64,000 nucleotides of DNA from Bolinopsis microptera (GCF_026151205.1 NC_087080.1:2893096-2957095), one strand, 5' to 3'. Positions 1 to 14,000 are shown, counted from the stretch's first letter. Translations and numbers: made by a program. The notes: generated from the sequence alone by a model not told the origin.

Positions 1-294
1 ATTACTATAGAAATACACTAATAGCTCCCGAAACTTAGTGGCCAGCTCTTCTTGGCTGTGGTACTTGCTGGCGCTAAACTCAGTGGTCTACAACTTACTA
101 ACGTTGCCTTATACGTTTACAATCTTCTCATTCTGATAAACAGTACATTTACAGTTGAATTTACTCGATTTTATACATTATAGATCAAGTTCAATGCGAG
201 AAAAAGAACCCTTAATCTGCCCTCAACAACCCCTAATGGCCTGAACCTCTCTCTTCTGGTCACATCAACGGAACCGCTCCCCACCACCCTCATC

Positions 295-3174
295 ATGCTC
301 CTCCTCCTCCTCCTCTTCCCTCTCACCTCACCCACCCTGCTGTTCTTTGTTCCCGAGGGCCCTGATTCTACAGAACTCCGTTCCTCAATAAAACACGGCA
401 TCAAGCACCTCAGCAGAGGGTTATGGTACGACCTGGACCACAAGATAGTGAGCCTGCGTCCGGACACTATGGTGAGAACCTTGGTTGGGTCCGTTGAGGA
501 CGGTGTGACGGCCGTGTTGGGCGTCTTCTCTGATCAGCAGATAGAGAATATAACTGCTATTGTGGATGCTTTTGATGTTCCTACCTTCGTTTTGAATCAG
601 GTCACAAGGACGCCAAGTTCGCCCAATGTTTTCCTGACCACGCCCAGTATTGAGTTTGAGATGAAGACCCTTGAAAAAGTTCTGGACTTTTACCAATGGC
701 AGGAGGTGAGTTACTATGTGCAGGCTAACACTTCAGTAACCAACTTGCTCCAAGGGAAGGGACCTTGTTGGGACAAACTAGTGTTGGACCCGGCCCAGAT
801 AACAGAACAAACCTGCAGGAACTTTTCAGTGGTCATCCTAGTGGGTTACTCCACGTTTCAGGGCCAGTTTCTAGATCATTACACTCGATCAGGGTGCAGG
901 AGCATGGTTGTGATGCAGTATTTCTTGGAGGATCAGCCGTCAGCGTCCATCACAACGGTCAGCAACCGATCAGAGATAGGTGATCTGATCATGTTGTTTC
1001 CTAAGAGTTATCCTATGATCAACACTGGGTCCAGCCCTAAGGAGAACACCAAATATTCTTGTCTTCTACCCAGGTAATAACTTACCATCTCTGATGACTT
1101 ACTTGATATATTTTTCAAGCTTACAGTTTCAATGACAGAATTTCATTTCGATATTATATTCTATGACAATTTTTAGTTAAATAACCTGTATAATATCGTC
1201 AAATCTTTCAGTTGTATGCAGTATAAAGTAAACAATAAGTATCGCCAGAGTGAGTCAGTGCGCCTCCTCCTCGACAGTTTGAAACTTATCGAGATGCTCC
1301 TTCGTCAACAGGGAACACTTCAGTCAGCCCAAATTCGTGATGTCGCTTTCAACTCTATAACTGGTGAACAGACAGAGCTTTTAGACAACGGCTTCTCGTA
1401 CAACAGGATGAATATTTTCAAATCAGGCACTACCCCGGGCGTGGAGTTGTTGGGTTGGGCGGATGAGAGGGGTACACAGATCGTGCCTACCACTTGGAAA
1501 TCCTCCGCCAGGACAAAACCGTTACGATCCTCCGGAGGATGTTTGAATAACTTTAGCACTCCAGCAAACTCTATTGTACCTGTCGAAAAGGTTCTGAGCA
1601 GCGCCTTAGACTTGAAGGGACCCACTAGGATTGTGGCGATCTTGTTGATTCTAATCATGTTGATCGCTGTTCTGACTCTCTACGTCAGCAGACGGACCTA
1701 TCACACTCGCGTACCTGTGGGTTTCATGTTTCCCTACATGCTGGCCTGTCTGTCTATAGCTTTAACTTCTTGTTTTGTAATAGAAGAATACGACTCAGCT
1801 CGGTGCCTCATGGTTGTGCTGAGAGACACATTTGAATACATATTCTTCGCTCTAATTCTTTATCAGCTTCTCTCATATCAGTCAGAAAGCAAGGTAGCAC
1901 ACATAACGTTTACAGGGATTCTTTTACTAATAAAGTTCCTCGTTACCATTCAGACTATTATCAATAAAAACTCAACGGACTTTTGTCTGGCCATGTATTT
2001 TTCCCAGGCCAGCAGTCACCTGTTGTTTGCGCTCATGCCACTAAGTATTCTGCTGATAATCCTAAAACATTTTGCCGATGCCTTCAGTACCGTCAGATGG
2101 ATTCTTATAGCCCAGTTCACTGTCCTCCTCTCAGAGATGTTCCTTTACTATTCTGACATTCCCCTGCCTTGCAAAGTGGCGGTCTACTCCATCAGAGCCT
2201 TCGCAACCACAGTGGCTTACATATTCAGTGGCAGAGAAGGAGCTATGAACTTTGAGAAGGATGATCATCAGTCAGAAGACATCGAAACTGGAAAGCATCA
2301 TTATGAAGGTCACAATATGGACCACTCCTTGCACTGCATGGAGATGGAGGGGGATGGTCAGCAGCTGCTGCAGAACGAGCACACTTCCTGTCGGCACTGT
2401 GACCTCGCTCTCTCCCCACAAGAGTTAGTCTGCACGCCCGAAGGAGTCGCCGTCAGTTATGTGGAGTCGCCGTCTATGTACTGGGACGACGTGATCGAAC
2501 AAATTCCAGTTACCGAGGACTCTGGATCTGACCAGGATATTACAGATGATGTTTTGGCTGATAACATTCGAGTTCCTCCAAGCACTCCTAATAGTTTCCC
2601 CGAACGAGTCAAGCTCAATTCTCAAGTCATTCCTGAAAGGGAAGCATCTGAGCTTTCTAGCAAATCAGAAACATTTGCCGAAAGAGACGATATCACTTCA
2701 GAAGAAGAGGAAAGTGAACCTGAAGAGCAAACTGTTGACCCCTCCACTCTACCTGCCCTACCCACTATACCTGTTCAGGCTCTACCACAGATAATTGAGC
2801 CCCCGGAGTCTCTCGACTGGACCAAACCGCAAGAGTACGACGGCGAGGAGATCACATGTTACCAGGACTCCTTTGAGATGAAGTGTTACACCACAGGACC
2901 TCTATCCGGGATCTCAGAAGAAGATGAGTTCCGTGATGACACTGAAGAAGAAGAGACTCAGATACAGGTGGGGTTCAGAGGTGCTATAAATGGGGATCTA
3001 AGCGAACAGAAATCAGATCTTACTAACGGCGAGTCAGGGTTTTACTCCAGCAACAGCAACAGCACTGAACCGGACTATGTGAACGTGATCAATGGTCAGA
3101 GCATATTGGATGAGATTGTACTGATAAAAGCTAACTCCGGGGCAAAGAATGGTTATAATGGTCGAAATGATTAG
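295..3174 (+). CDS. Class C GPCR-like seven-transmembrane receptor
   Basis: Two exons, 295-1073 and 1212-3174, join in phase 2 (CCCAG|gtaata, tctttcag|TTG) to encode 913 residues. The start is the ATG before a leucine-rich signal peptide (MLLLLLLF, about residues 1-18). Residues 20-370 look like a periplasmic-binding/ANF-receptor extracellular domain with NxS/T sites. Seven hydrophobic segments follow at about 398-418, 428-450, 458-480, 488-510, 525-545, 551-571 and 580-600. A Cys at the top of TM3 (ARCLMVV) and one before TM5 (DFCLAMY) could form the family's conserved disulfide. There is no obvious cysteine-rich domain between the extracellular domain and the membrane core, so the layout is closer to GABA-B-type than mGluR-type receptors. 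The C-terminal tail of about 300 residues is acidic and Pro/Ser-rich. A role as a plasma-membrane receptor is inferred; the ligand is unknown. Confidence 0.72.
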
Positions 3175-3331
3175 GAAATGCAAATTATATGTAAGTGAAG
3201 GAGCTGATAGAAACGTTATCTATATAATTTTTGACGATTCTTTATAACTTATTTTGACAATGACAGTGGCAGAATGCAGAGAGAAATCGTGCCTGTTCTC
3301 CTCTGAAAAAAGCAAGGTTCTCTTCTACATA
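3175..3331. other. 3' flank of the receptor gene
   Basis: Short AT-rich flank between the receptor stop codon and the transposon. A weak open stretch at 3254-3330 has no convincing splice donor, and I could not place it as a TRAPPC10 exon. Confidence 0.3.
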
Positions 3332-4098
3332 CAGGGTGGGCCAAAAGTCAGTGTGCAAACGTTGGGTCTTATACCTCCGCCGTGTTTTATATTTGAGAGC
3401 TGTTGCTTTGCAGATGGCATACTGTACTTACTGGTTCGAGGATTCCGTCGTCAAAATTTGAAAATTCGAATATTTTAGACCACGCCCATTCAATATTAAA
3501 ACACCTATATTGTTTTCTCTGAACATGCTGAACGCCTAATTTTTTCAGAGACGGTAGATTATCAAATGTTGCATATGATCTGAAAACATGAGGCAAAACG
3601 GATTAGAAATGACGAAGTTATCAAGCATTTTGTGTATCTCGTTAACAAAATTGACTGGGTGATTATGTGACACCGTGACACGACACCTTAATTGGGCACC
3701 CTTAACAATTCCCATAATGTTTAACGGGGTAGTTAACGGGGTCACCTTATCACGTGATTAGGTAAACCAATCACCTGATCACACGTAATGAATAAACTCG
3801 TTATGCTTCATATCTCGGTCATCTGAGAAGCTACAGTTCTAATTTTTTCAGGACAAACGTAATTCGAATGGCCAAACACAATTCAATATAATTTAGCTTG
3901 ATCCGACTATCCAAACTATCAAATAAATGTGAAAATGAACCTCCATTTGAAAAAAATGAACGCGAATATTTTTCGAGTTGACAAATTCCTCGAACCAGTG
4001 GTGGTACTAAGTCATACCAGAAGAAAGTATTTCAATTGGGCACTCAGTGACTGAGCTATTAAGGCCAACGTTTGCACACTGACTTTTGGCCCACCCTG
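3332..4098. mobile_element. 767-bp non-autonomous TA-flanked DNA transposon (Tc1/mariner-like MITE), copy 1
   Basis: It is flanked by TA on both sides. Its terminal inverted repeats of about 34 bp begin CAGGGTGGGCCAAAAG and end with the exact complement. No transposase ORF is present. A second copy at 8485-12858 is the same length once its insertion is removed, and I find one base difference (T at 4037, C at 12797). The termini and TA target are typical of Tc1/mariner-class elements; the family assignment is inferred. The near-identity implies recent movement or gene conversion. Confidence 0.9.
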
Positions 4099-4100
4099 TA

Positions 4101-4625
4101 TATTGTGACGTTTGAGATATCTTGTTCGTAATGTTATCTATTTCATCATATTAATTTGTTTGCTGCCCATGTTTTAAACCAACCTGTTTTCTTATCACAT
4201 TCTGTACAATTAATCTATTCAATACAAAAGTGACAAATTTGAACAGAAACTTTAAGGAAGAATTAAAAGTGTGCGGAATTTAAGACATGGATCCGCCCCT
4301 GTCACTAAGTCTACATACTAAGTACTAAAATAGTAGTTGATATAATAAGTAATAATACTTAATGATAAGTTGAAATAGTACTGTTATTATCTAGTGGTAG
4401 CCTGGCGCGCCGTAGTACAGCTACAAAGTGACAAAATCAGTTGAACTTACTGAAGTCTGAGTGTGCCTTAACACCTCGTAATATCGTCGCTTATCAGTTA
4501 ATAAGTAGTTACTATTGATTTGTTTGGAGAGGCGAATCGCACACAGTTTAGGCTCTTGAAATCTTGCGAATAAAATATCATCTTTAGAGAACCTCCTCAA
4601 TAAATGTAATAGATTTGTAATTAGT
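4101..4625. other. AT-rich intergenic or intronic stretch, nothing recognised
   Basis: No ORF, RNA gene or repeat that I can support. It lies between the MITE and the 11-bp array and may hold the promoter or early exons of TRAPPC10, which I could not locate. Confidence 0.3.
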
Positions 4626-5108
4626 TTAAAATTAGTTACTAAGCAGTTACTAAGTAGTTACTTAGAAGTAGTTACTAAGTGGTTACTAAGTAGTAACTAA
4701 GTAGTTACTTAGAAGTAGTTACTAAGTAGTTACTGAGTAGTTACTAAGTGGTTACGAAGTGGTTACTGTTACAGTGTTGGTACAGATTCTGTGATTGTGT
4801 AACTTTAGGTCAGTGTTTAAGGCTCCCACGTTACTGGTGACTACATTATCAAGGATTTTTACAGAGTCTAAGTGGTTACTAAGTGGTTACTAAGTAGTTA
4901 CTACGTGGTTACTAAGTAGTTACTAAGTGGTTAATAAGTGGTTACTAAGTAGTTACTCAGTAGTTACTAAGTAGTTACCAAGTGGTTACTGAGTGATTAC
5001 TAAGTGGTTACTAAGTAGTTACTAAGTAGTTACTAAATAGTTACCAAGTGGTTACTAAGTGGTTACTGAGTGGTTACTAAGTGGTTACTAAGTGGTTACT
5101 AAGTAGTC
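4626..5108. repeat. 11-bp minisatellite ending just before a TRAPPC10 splice acceptor
   Basis: Imperfect tandem copies of GTTACTAAGTA/G in two blocks, 4626-4757 and 4862-5108, separated by about 100 bp of non-repeat sequence. Each unit contains TACTAAG, close to an intron branch-point consensus. The array stops about 22 bp upstream of the acceptor at 5130, so it forms the 3' end of the intron. Confidence 0.85.
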
Positions 5109-5130
5109 TAACAATATTTGGATATCTCAG

Positions 5131-8065
5131 GAACCACGTTAAAGAACAGCTAACCCTGTGGTTTGATAGACTCCAACAGTATAACTGTAACAACTTCCTT
5201 GTCGTCCACGCTACCTTTCAGGTTAAACACTTGTTAATTAATCTACATTTATTTTTATTGGATGATAATTGATAACTAGGTTATAGTACTCTCAAGATGC
5301 ACTTCATAAATTAGGGGAGACCAAGTAGTCGAATAAACTAAAAGCTGTTTCTTTTTTCAAATTTGATTCAGATGTTCCTAAGTCGAGGGGGGTTTCCAAA
5401 TGATAACGCTAGTGTAATTTTGACACAATAGCTATGTGTTAAACTGATAGTGATTACGGAGGGGGCCCCCGGGGGAGGGGGGGGGGGGTTAAAAATGGTC
5501 AAAAAATTGATAACGTAATAATATGTGAACGCCTCCTAAGTGATTAACTTATGATATTCACGGCGCAGGACAAAGCGGCCATACTCCACAAGTTTTCTGT
5601 AACCAGAACCTCCATGTCCGAACGAATAAGAAATGATTTTGGTTCTCAAAAAGCGGACAAAACGATCATGTTCAAAGCAGAGTCAAATAGCATCGCATCC
5701 TCGCAGGTAACGCGCAGTTTGATCAAAGTCGTCAAACGTTATTCAAAATTTTTGATTTTATGTGACATCTATGAGTCTATGTGAAACGCATTGTTAAAAT
5801 GGCAATTAAAACTGTCTTTAATATTGCATTCCATTTTTCTTCACGACGTTTTTCAAAACGGGACACGAAATGCTAATGATTTCAGTCGTGGCTGATAGCG
5901 GTGGGTAAAATCAGAGACTCTATCATCAAGTCAGTGACGATGAAATTAGCGGTGATGGAGAAAGGGGTTAACCAGATACGGGACACTCACGAGGTAATTT
6001 TCTTCTTTTGTTACACTCACGAGGTAAGCTGGTAACTTTCCTCTTTTGTTACTTATTTTCAAATAATTTGTTTAACTCGTTGGTTAATAATTATGATATA
6101 CTTTCTTAATGCAAGCAATAATTTATGAAGGTATGGCGATTTCAAGCGATATTTCTTATTATCTTAATCGATACAGCTTTTGGTACTGATAAGAAACGTG
6201 AAATAAATCGATTAAGATAATAAGAAATATCGCTTGTCATGTCAATATAAACGCGAATAAAATGACAAACTTTCCATTTAAATATTACTAAAAAACCAGA
6301 AATGATTAATCGTCATTAAAAATAATTTGGTTTCAACACTCATCAATCTTCATATACAATCATACCAGTTTGAAACCACTCCATACTGGGAATTGGGATG
6401 GATATCCCGCATTCAAAGCGAGCATATACTTCAATTTTGTGAAACCACTCTGAATAAATCAATTCATGATCAGTTTATGATCAGTCTATGATCAGGTTAT
6501 GATTCTACACTTCAACCTGAACCATTGTTGCTTTGAAAACATCGCTGCTCCCAGAATGTCCCTATGCTCTTGTTATAATGCTCCTCTATTACATGTGTGC
6601 GGTAAAGGTCGCCTAAATCGAACTCTTCTCCGCAAAATGTGCACTCAAAATTGTCTTTTCGTTTCTCCTTTTCTTGGCTTGACTTTGACTCCGCCACATC
6701 ATCTGAAGTCTCTAGTTCCGTAATAATTTCCTGAGGACCGCTTGTTTCGGAAGATAGCACTGCACACAGGTCCGAATAGGTTGTATTATATCCTGATGCT
6801 TTCCGCAATTCCTTGTTGTCTTGAAGCATAATGCTGTAATGATTTAGCATTTCTCCTGAAATGCTTTTTACATTCTCGGTATCCACCATAGTTTCTGGAT
6901 CGTCTATGAAGAAGGGGACAACACAAGTTTGCTCCTGAGAATAAATGTCATAAAAATCTCAAAACTCGTTTATAATTGTTTATCAATTTAGTTATCGATG
7001 ATAACTTAAAAGATCCAGGTATGATCTGCAGATGGTTAAAAAAGGAGTATGGAGGCTGAGGGCACTTTACTATCTTATAGTATCGAATATGTATTATTAC
7101 TTAAGTTGACTCTAACCTCAAATATCAGGCTTTTGTGTCTCTTGTTATCTTCTGCAATTGGATCAGGTGAAGTCATCGTGACTTTTTCATAAGATCCGTT
7201 GTCGTTTTTCATTCCCTGCCGTGAAGAGAGATTACTTACTTAAGGTTAACTAGCAGGACCCCGTCTAACCCTAAAATGGTGTCAAGACTCAAGAGACTAA
7301 AACAATTATTACCTATTTAATTCGCGTTTTTGACACCACTTGGGGTACCAAATTTTGGGCTCTAAAACTCCTATTTCTTGGCCAATTTTTTATTTTTTCA
7401 TGCTGATTTGGAGGCCATTAAAGCATTTGACCCAGTCAAAAAAGTTTCAGTTGTATATCTTTGACGGTTTTTGCAGAAATTGGCGTTAAAGTTGATGCCG
7501 TGGTGTCAGTAAAATGGCACAGATAAATATATATATATATATCGTCTCGCTTTATATTTAGTAAGATGATAGATTGCACCGTATTTTATCTTTGAAAACC
7601 TCTTCACCAAAACAGGTGTCCCACTTTTAGGAGGGGTATCGTGGCTAATATCTTTACTCATATCACTTATACTTTATCTCATATTATGTTCGTACCAAGT
7701 TCACCCCATACTTCTAAACTAAGTCACATCCACAGTCGGTAACACATTGCGAGTACATTGAAAATGAAAACATAAAAAACTCTCTGAATATAAACAACAT
7801 TTAAAAAAACTCACCTCTGAAATACTGGCCACGTCTCGCTTGAGATGTGTTACGTCCTGTAGTATCTGATGGAACTCTCTGTTTCCGTCCGCCTGTTTAA
7901 CCATGTTCATTGTTATGCGATCTTCTAACTTATGTTGCTTTTTCTGTTGCATGCCTGGTTATTGGCTAATAATCAACAAATTGTTCATTTAATTACACTA
8001 ACAATATCACGTGATTTGATACAAACTTTGAAAAATCACTATTTTACCTCCCACTTTTCTCAAAT

Positions 8066-8097
<32 letters not shown>

Positions 8098-11000
8098 CTA
8101 TATGATCATACAACATATTGCTATATTAATTGCAACTGCACTTAAATAAAAGTGGCATCAAATTGCTATTAAAACGTGTATTGTGATCGAACCTGAGCAC
8201 TAGAAATAAGAAAAGTAACAAACTAATATTGTACAACGCACAACTAAGGGTGGTCAATGTAATCATGTTGGAAGATAAGGAAAACAATATATTGTGTGGA
8301 GTGAGTCCTTAGGAATCCTTATATTTTCCAAGTTTTGCTTTCGCTTTTTTAATGCTTCCTATACAGTTTCAAAATAAATGTAGAACGAGTACAGTAACCG
8401 TCTCAATTATAGTATATTATGATATAAAATATACAGTGTAGTTTGGGTAGTGTTGTAGTAACTGAATGGCGCTGACTACAAATACAGGGTGGGCCAAAAG
8501 TCAGTGTGCAAACGTTGGGTCTTATACCTCCGCCGTGTTTTATATTTGAGAGCTGTTGCTTTGCAGATGGCATACTGTACTTACTGGTTCGAGGATTCCG
8601 TCGTCAAAATTTGAAAATTCGAATATTTTAGACCACGCCCATTCAATATTAAAACACCTATATTGTTTTCTCTGAACATGCTGAACGCCTAATTTTTTCA
8701 GAGACGGTAGATTATCAAATGTTGCATATGATCTGAAAACATGAGGCAAAACGGATTAGAAATGACGAAGTTATCAAGCATTTTGTGTATCTCGTTAACA
8801 AAATTGACTGGGTGATTATGAGTAGTATATGATGCATTTTTCAATAGCCATTTTGGGAAAAAGTGGGGCACACATAATGAAAGTAAGCATATTACGTAAT
8901 GTTACCGGCGGCGTCCTTGTAACTTGTGTGATATCATGTTCCATGTGGAAGCTATATTGGATGTAACTTGATTATTATGTCATGTTCATTGCTCACAGTA
9001 CTTTTGTGATCTTATCTTGTCTCGATCTTACCAGATTAGAGCGGGCCACAGTTAAGTTATAATGTGCCATTATTAATGATGGGTATTATTATTAATGACG
9101 GGTATTATTATTATTATTAATAATGGGTATTATTAATAATGACGGGTATTATTATCAATGACGGGTATTATTATTATTAATGACGGTATCATTATTATTA
9201 ATAATGACGGGTATTATTATTAATGACGGGTATTATTATTAATGACGGGTATTATTATCAATGACGGGTATTATTATTATTAATGACGGGTATTATTATT
9301 AATGACGGTATTATTAATAATGACGGGTATTATTATTAATGAATGGTATTATTATTATTAATGACGGGTATTATTATTATTAATGACGGGTATTATTATT
9401 AATGACGGTATTGTTAATAATGACGGGTATTTTTATAAATGACGGGTATTATTGTTAATGACGGGTATTATTATTATTAATGACGGGTATTATTATTTTA
9501 GTGACGGGTATTATTATTATTAATGACGGGTATTATTGTTAATGACGGGTATCATTATTAATGACGGGTATTATTATTATTAATGACGGTATCATTATTA
9601 TTAATAATGACGGGTATTATTATTAATGACGGGCATCATTATTAATGACGGTATTGTTAATAATGACGGGTATTATTGTTAATGACGGGTATTATTATTA
9701 TTAATGACGGGTATTATTATTATTAATGACGGGTATTATTGTACAAGTCACAAATAATAATAATAATAATAACCGTCACTAAAAATAATAATTCCCGTCA
9801 TTAACAATAATACCCGTCATTAATAATAATACCCGTCATTATTAACAATACCGTCATTAATAATAGTACCCGTCATTAATTATAATACCCGTCATTAATA
9901 ATAATACCCGTCATTAACAATAATACCCGTCATTAATAATAATAACCGTCACTAAAATAATAATACCCGTCATTAATAATAATAATACCCGTCATTAACA
10001 ATAATACCCGTCATTTATAAAAAATACCCGTCATTATTAACAATACCGTCATTAATAATAGGGTAATATTATTAATGACGGGTATCATTATTAATGACGG
10101 GTATTATTATTAATGACGGTATTGTTAATAATGACGGGTATTATTGTTAATGACGGGTATTATTATTTTTAGTGACGGGTATTATTATTATTATTATTTG
10201 TGACTTGTACAATAATACCCGCCATTAATAATAATAATACCCGTCATTTACAATAATACCCGTCATTATTAACAATACCCGTCATTATTAACAATACCGT
10301 CATTAATAATGATACCCGTCATTAATAATAATACCCGTCATTATTAATAATAATGATACCGTCATTAATAATAATAATACTCGTCATTTATAAAAATACC
10401 CGTCATTATTAACAATACCGTCATTATTAACAATACCGTCATTATTAACAATACCGTCATTAATAATAATACCCGTCATTAATAATAATAATACCCGTCA
10501 TTAATAATAATAATACCATTCATTAATAATAATACCTGTCATTAATAATAATACCCGTCATTAATAATAATATCCGTCATTAATAATAATATTCGTCATT
10601 AATAATAATACCCGTCTTAATAATAATACCCGTCATTGATAATAATACCCGTCATTATTAATAATACCGTCATTAATAATAATACCCGTCATTAATAATA
10701 ATAATACCCGTCATTAATAATAATACCCGTCATTAATAATAATACCCGTCATTATTAATAATAATGATACCGTCATTAATAATAATAATCCCGTCATTAA
10801 TAATGATACCCGTCTTAATAATAATACCCGTCATTGATAATAATACCCGTCATTATTAATAATACCCGTCATTATTAATAATACCCGTCATTATTAATAA
10901 TACCCATTATTAATAATAATCCCCGTCATTAATAATAATACCCGTCATTAATAATGGCACATTATAACTTAACTGTGGCCCGCTCTAATCTGGTAAGATC

Positions 11001-14000
11001 GAGACAAGATAAGATCACAAAAGTACTGTGAGCAATGAACATGACGTAATAATCAAGTTACATCCAATATAGCTTCCACATGGAACATGATATCACACAA
11101 GTTACAAGGACGCCGCCGGTAACATTACGTAATATGCTTACCTTACTCGGGAATATTATAGCGGGTTAATTTATGACTGGGAAAATTAATAACCGGGAAA
11201 AATATGGCGGAATTTCCCAAAACCCGCCAAATTATCCCGGTCATGTATTTACCGGTGGCCGACCTTTCAAGTTTTTTTTGAGAGGTCAACAAATTTTCAA
11301 CCGAAATTTCTGTTTTTGTTACTTGTTAAAGAAGTTATTTCAATTTACAGTTACTGATATTACTCAGAAATAGAAAAAAAGACACGTCTAGTATTTAAAG
11401 GAAAATAAATCTATAGCAATAATAAGTCAAATCTTCATTAAAGCGTATTCTCATTCTCATTATCGCTAATGTCCCCTCCATTATCATTATTGATATCCCC
11501 CTGCTGCTGCAGACCGTCAAATTCGAAGTTGTATTGTTGTCTTAACAAGACTTTCATTTTGTCCGCTAATGGGGCTACTGCTCTGAAGGTCAGCCGGACT
11601 CACCGGAGCTTAATTTCCTGCCCACCGCTTGGTATTGGGGAACGTCTTGGCTTTGCATCTTCAACTGCTCCAGTAATCAATCCACCGTGGACCATGAAAT
11701 AGTGGCACAGTTTACTCACTTCATGGGCAAGAAAAGTGAGAATCACGGTCCACCCTGAAATCTGATTTCTATAACCAAATTGTGATTTTTATAACGAAAT
11801 TATGGTAGCAACCGCCAATAAAGTTACAGCCCTCCATCCACTGCTTCAAAAGTCTTCTCTAGCACATATGAGACTTCAGGTAAAATATAATACTATAATA
11901 CCTCCGCCACTGAGTGCTGCGCGCTATAATTCCCGACAGCTTGCTGGAGGGAATTTGCGGGCACGAAGTTGCGGAGGTATTATATTTTATAATACGTTCC
12001 GGTTCCGATTGCAGAAGGGGTGTAATCCGATACGTGCGCATCATACAATATAGTGTCTAATATATAGAACGCCAGTGTTATTTGTTTTGAAACTTGCCGC
12101 CAGCCAGTCTGAGTCTGGGCTGATAATACCCTCGCTTCTCTTGCGGGAATAATGAGCAAATTATCAGCCCTCGGTGTCCCCGAGTTTTAGTGGATATAAT
12201 TCCCGGAAGGTATTATAATAATCACCACCCCCTTGGAACCCCATAATCTGAGTCGGCGGGTTTTTTTATGACTGGTAAAATTTTTGACCGGGAAAAATAT
12301 GGCGGAATCTTCCAAAACCCACCACTTTATCCCGGTTATAATAATCCCGAGTAAGGTACTTTCATTATGTGTGCCCCACTTTTTCCCAAAATGGCTATTG
12401 AAAAATGCATCATATACTACTATTATGTGACACCGTGACACGACACCTTAATTGGGCACCCTTAACAATTCCCATAATGTTTAACGGGGTAGTTAACGGG
12501 GTCACCTTATCACGTGATTAGGTAAACCAATCACCTGATCACACGTAATGAATAAACTCGTTATGCTTCATATCTCGGTCATCTGAGAAGCTACAGTTCT
12601 AATTTTTTCAGGACAAACGTAATTCGAATGGCCAAACACAATTCAATATAATTTAGCTTGATCCGACTATCCAAACTATCAAATAAATGTGAAAATGAAC
12701 CTCCATTTGAAAAAAATGAACGCGAATATTTTTCGAGTTGACAAATTCCTCGAACCAGTGGTGGTACTAAGTCATACCAGAAGAAAGTATTTCAATCGGG
12801 CACTCAGTGACTGAGCTATTAAGGCCAACGTTTGCACACTGACTTTTGGCCCACCCTGTATATTCTATAATATTGTGATTATTACTATTTTGGTGTAGCT
12901 GAGTCTAATTTATCACTTACAACAATGGATAAATACAGCAAACATAACAGCCGTTATTGATATTACCTCCCGAAAACTTATATTATAGATCCCAGCTTAC
13001 GAAGTCTGACCAAAAGTGTTTATTTTTAATAAATGATATCGTTTAGTTAGCAAGAACTAGTTTTTGCTTGGGCCAGCGTCCCGACTATGCTGCAGGGAAA
13101 TCTGTACCGAAAGGACCGTGGCCGAACGCTACACGAAAAGGAAATCGGCCCCTCGTTCCTAGCTTGCTAGGTTCGCCATATTGTTGTTGTTGTTGTAGTT
13201 AGCAAGAAAGGAACCATGAAAGCTTTTAAAAACGGAACAATGGTTTATTTTAAATATTAATGACATCAAAATATTGACACCTGCAAGATAAAGAAACTAC
13301 ACTGATTACAAGAAATAATGGTTGACAAGCAAAAAACGGAAACGTAGCTCTTCCTACGGAAACGTTCAGCTAATTTCCAGAGCCATGATTCCTGACCAAT
13401 TCAAATAATATAAAGTACACGTCATGCAAAGTGCTCAAAGTCCACATTGCATAGCCACACAGTATAGTGGTAGTTTTCCCAGATGTGAGTTAGTATACAG
13501 TAACCTCACTAGTATCCTGTGTTAATACTGAGGGGTACATGTGGTGTAATGTGGTGTAGTCTCCATGTACACCTGGTCTGAGGGCCCCTACGTTAATTGC
13601 TTTTCAGACTCTATAATGATGCTTTTCAGTGGGGAGGTCTCAATAGACAGTTAAAGAACACAATATAGAATATAGATTATATATATTTACTGTATAGATA
13701 TTAAATGTTTACTTTAAAGATGTTTTATACTGTATAGATGTTTACAATATTATACAATGTACAGTAAATGTTTCACAACTTTCGCTTTTGAAAATCTCAT
13801 GAATTGAGATTGGTTCAGGTATTAAAAAGTTAGTTCAAAATAAAAGAAATTAAATCGGGGCGTATGCAATAATAAGGCAGTCACTAAAATCAATAGAACT
13901 CCATCTGGTGGCATCTAAACTCGTTAATTACAACACCCATTATTACTGGATGGAGTATTTTGGCAGTCAACTTAAGAATAATTACTACTCCCACTGGCTG

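Larger units (their letters stand above)
8821..12421. mobile_element. Polinton/Maverick-like non-autonomous element with 6-bp TSD
   Basis: A 3,601-bp insertion with a 6-bp target duplication ATTATG and termini AGTAGTATATGATGC / GCATCATATACTACT. Its inverted repeats are about 250 bp: 8821-9075 on the left; on the right they are split into about 10950-11140 and 12357-12421 by a nested element. A 6-bp TSD with AGT...ACT ends is the known signature of Polintons/Mavericks. No polymerase, integrase or capsid gene is present; the interior is satellite DNA, so it would need a helper. Without the nested insert it is about 2.4 kb. The superfamily call rests on ends and TSD only. Confidence 0.7.
8485..12858. 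mobile_element. Second copy of the 767-bp MITE, split by a 3.6-kb insertion
   Basis: The left part 8485-8820 (336 bp) and right part 12428-12858 (431 bp) add up to exactly 767 bp and match the copy at 3332-4098 except for one base. TA flanks the outer ends. The interruption is a different element with its own target-site duplication (ATTATG at 8815-8820 and 12422-12427), so the order of events is readable: MITE first, inserted element second. Confidence 0.92.

Noticed and set aside
3254..3330. Possible first TRAPPC10 exon (MTMTVAEC...)
   Set aside because: No good donor, only 80 bp after the receptor stop, and no convincing similarity.
4778..4811. A 34-nt candidate TRAPPC10 exon (CWYRFCDCVTL) that aligns loosely with the family before the first placed exon
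   Set aside because: Its phase does not join the exon at 5131, and the similarity is too short to trust.
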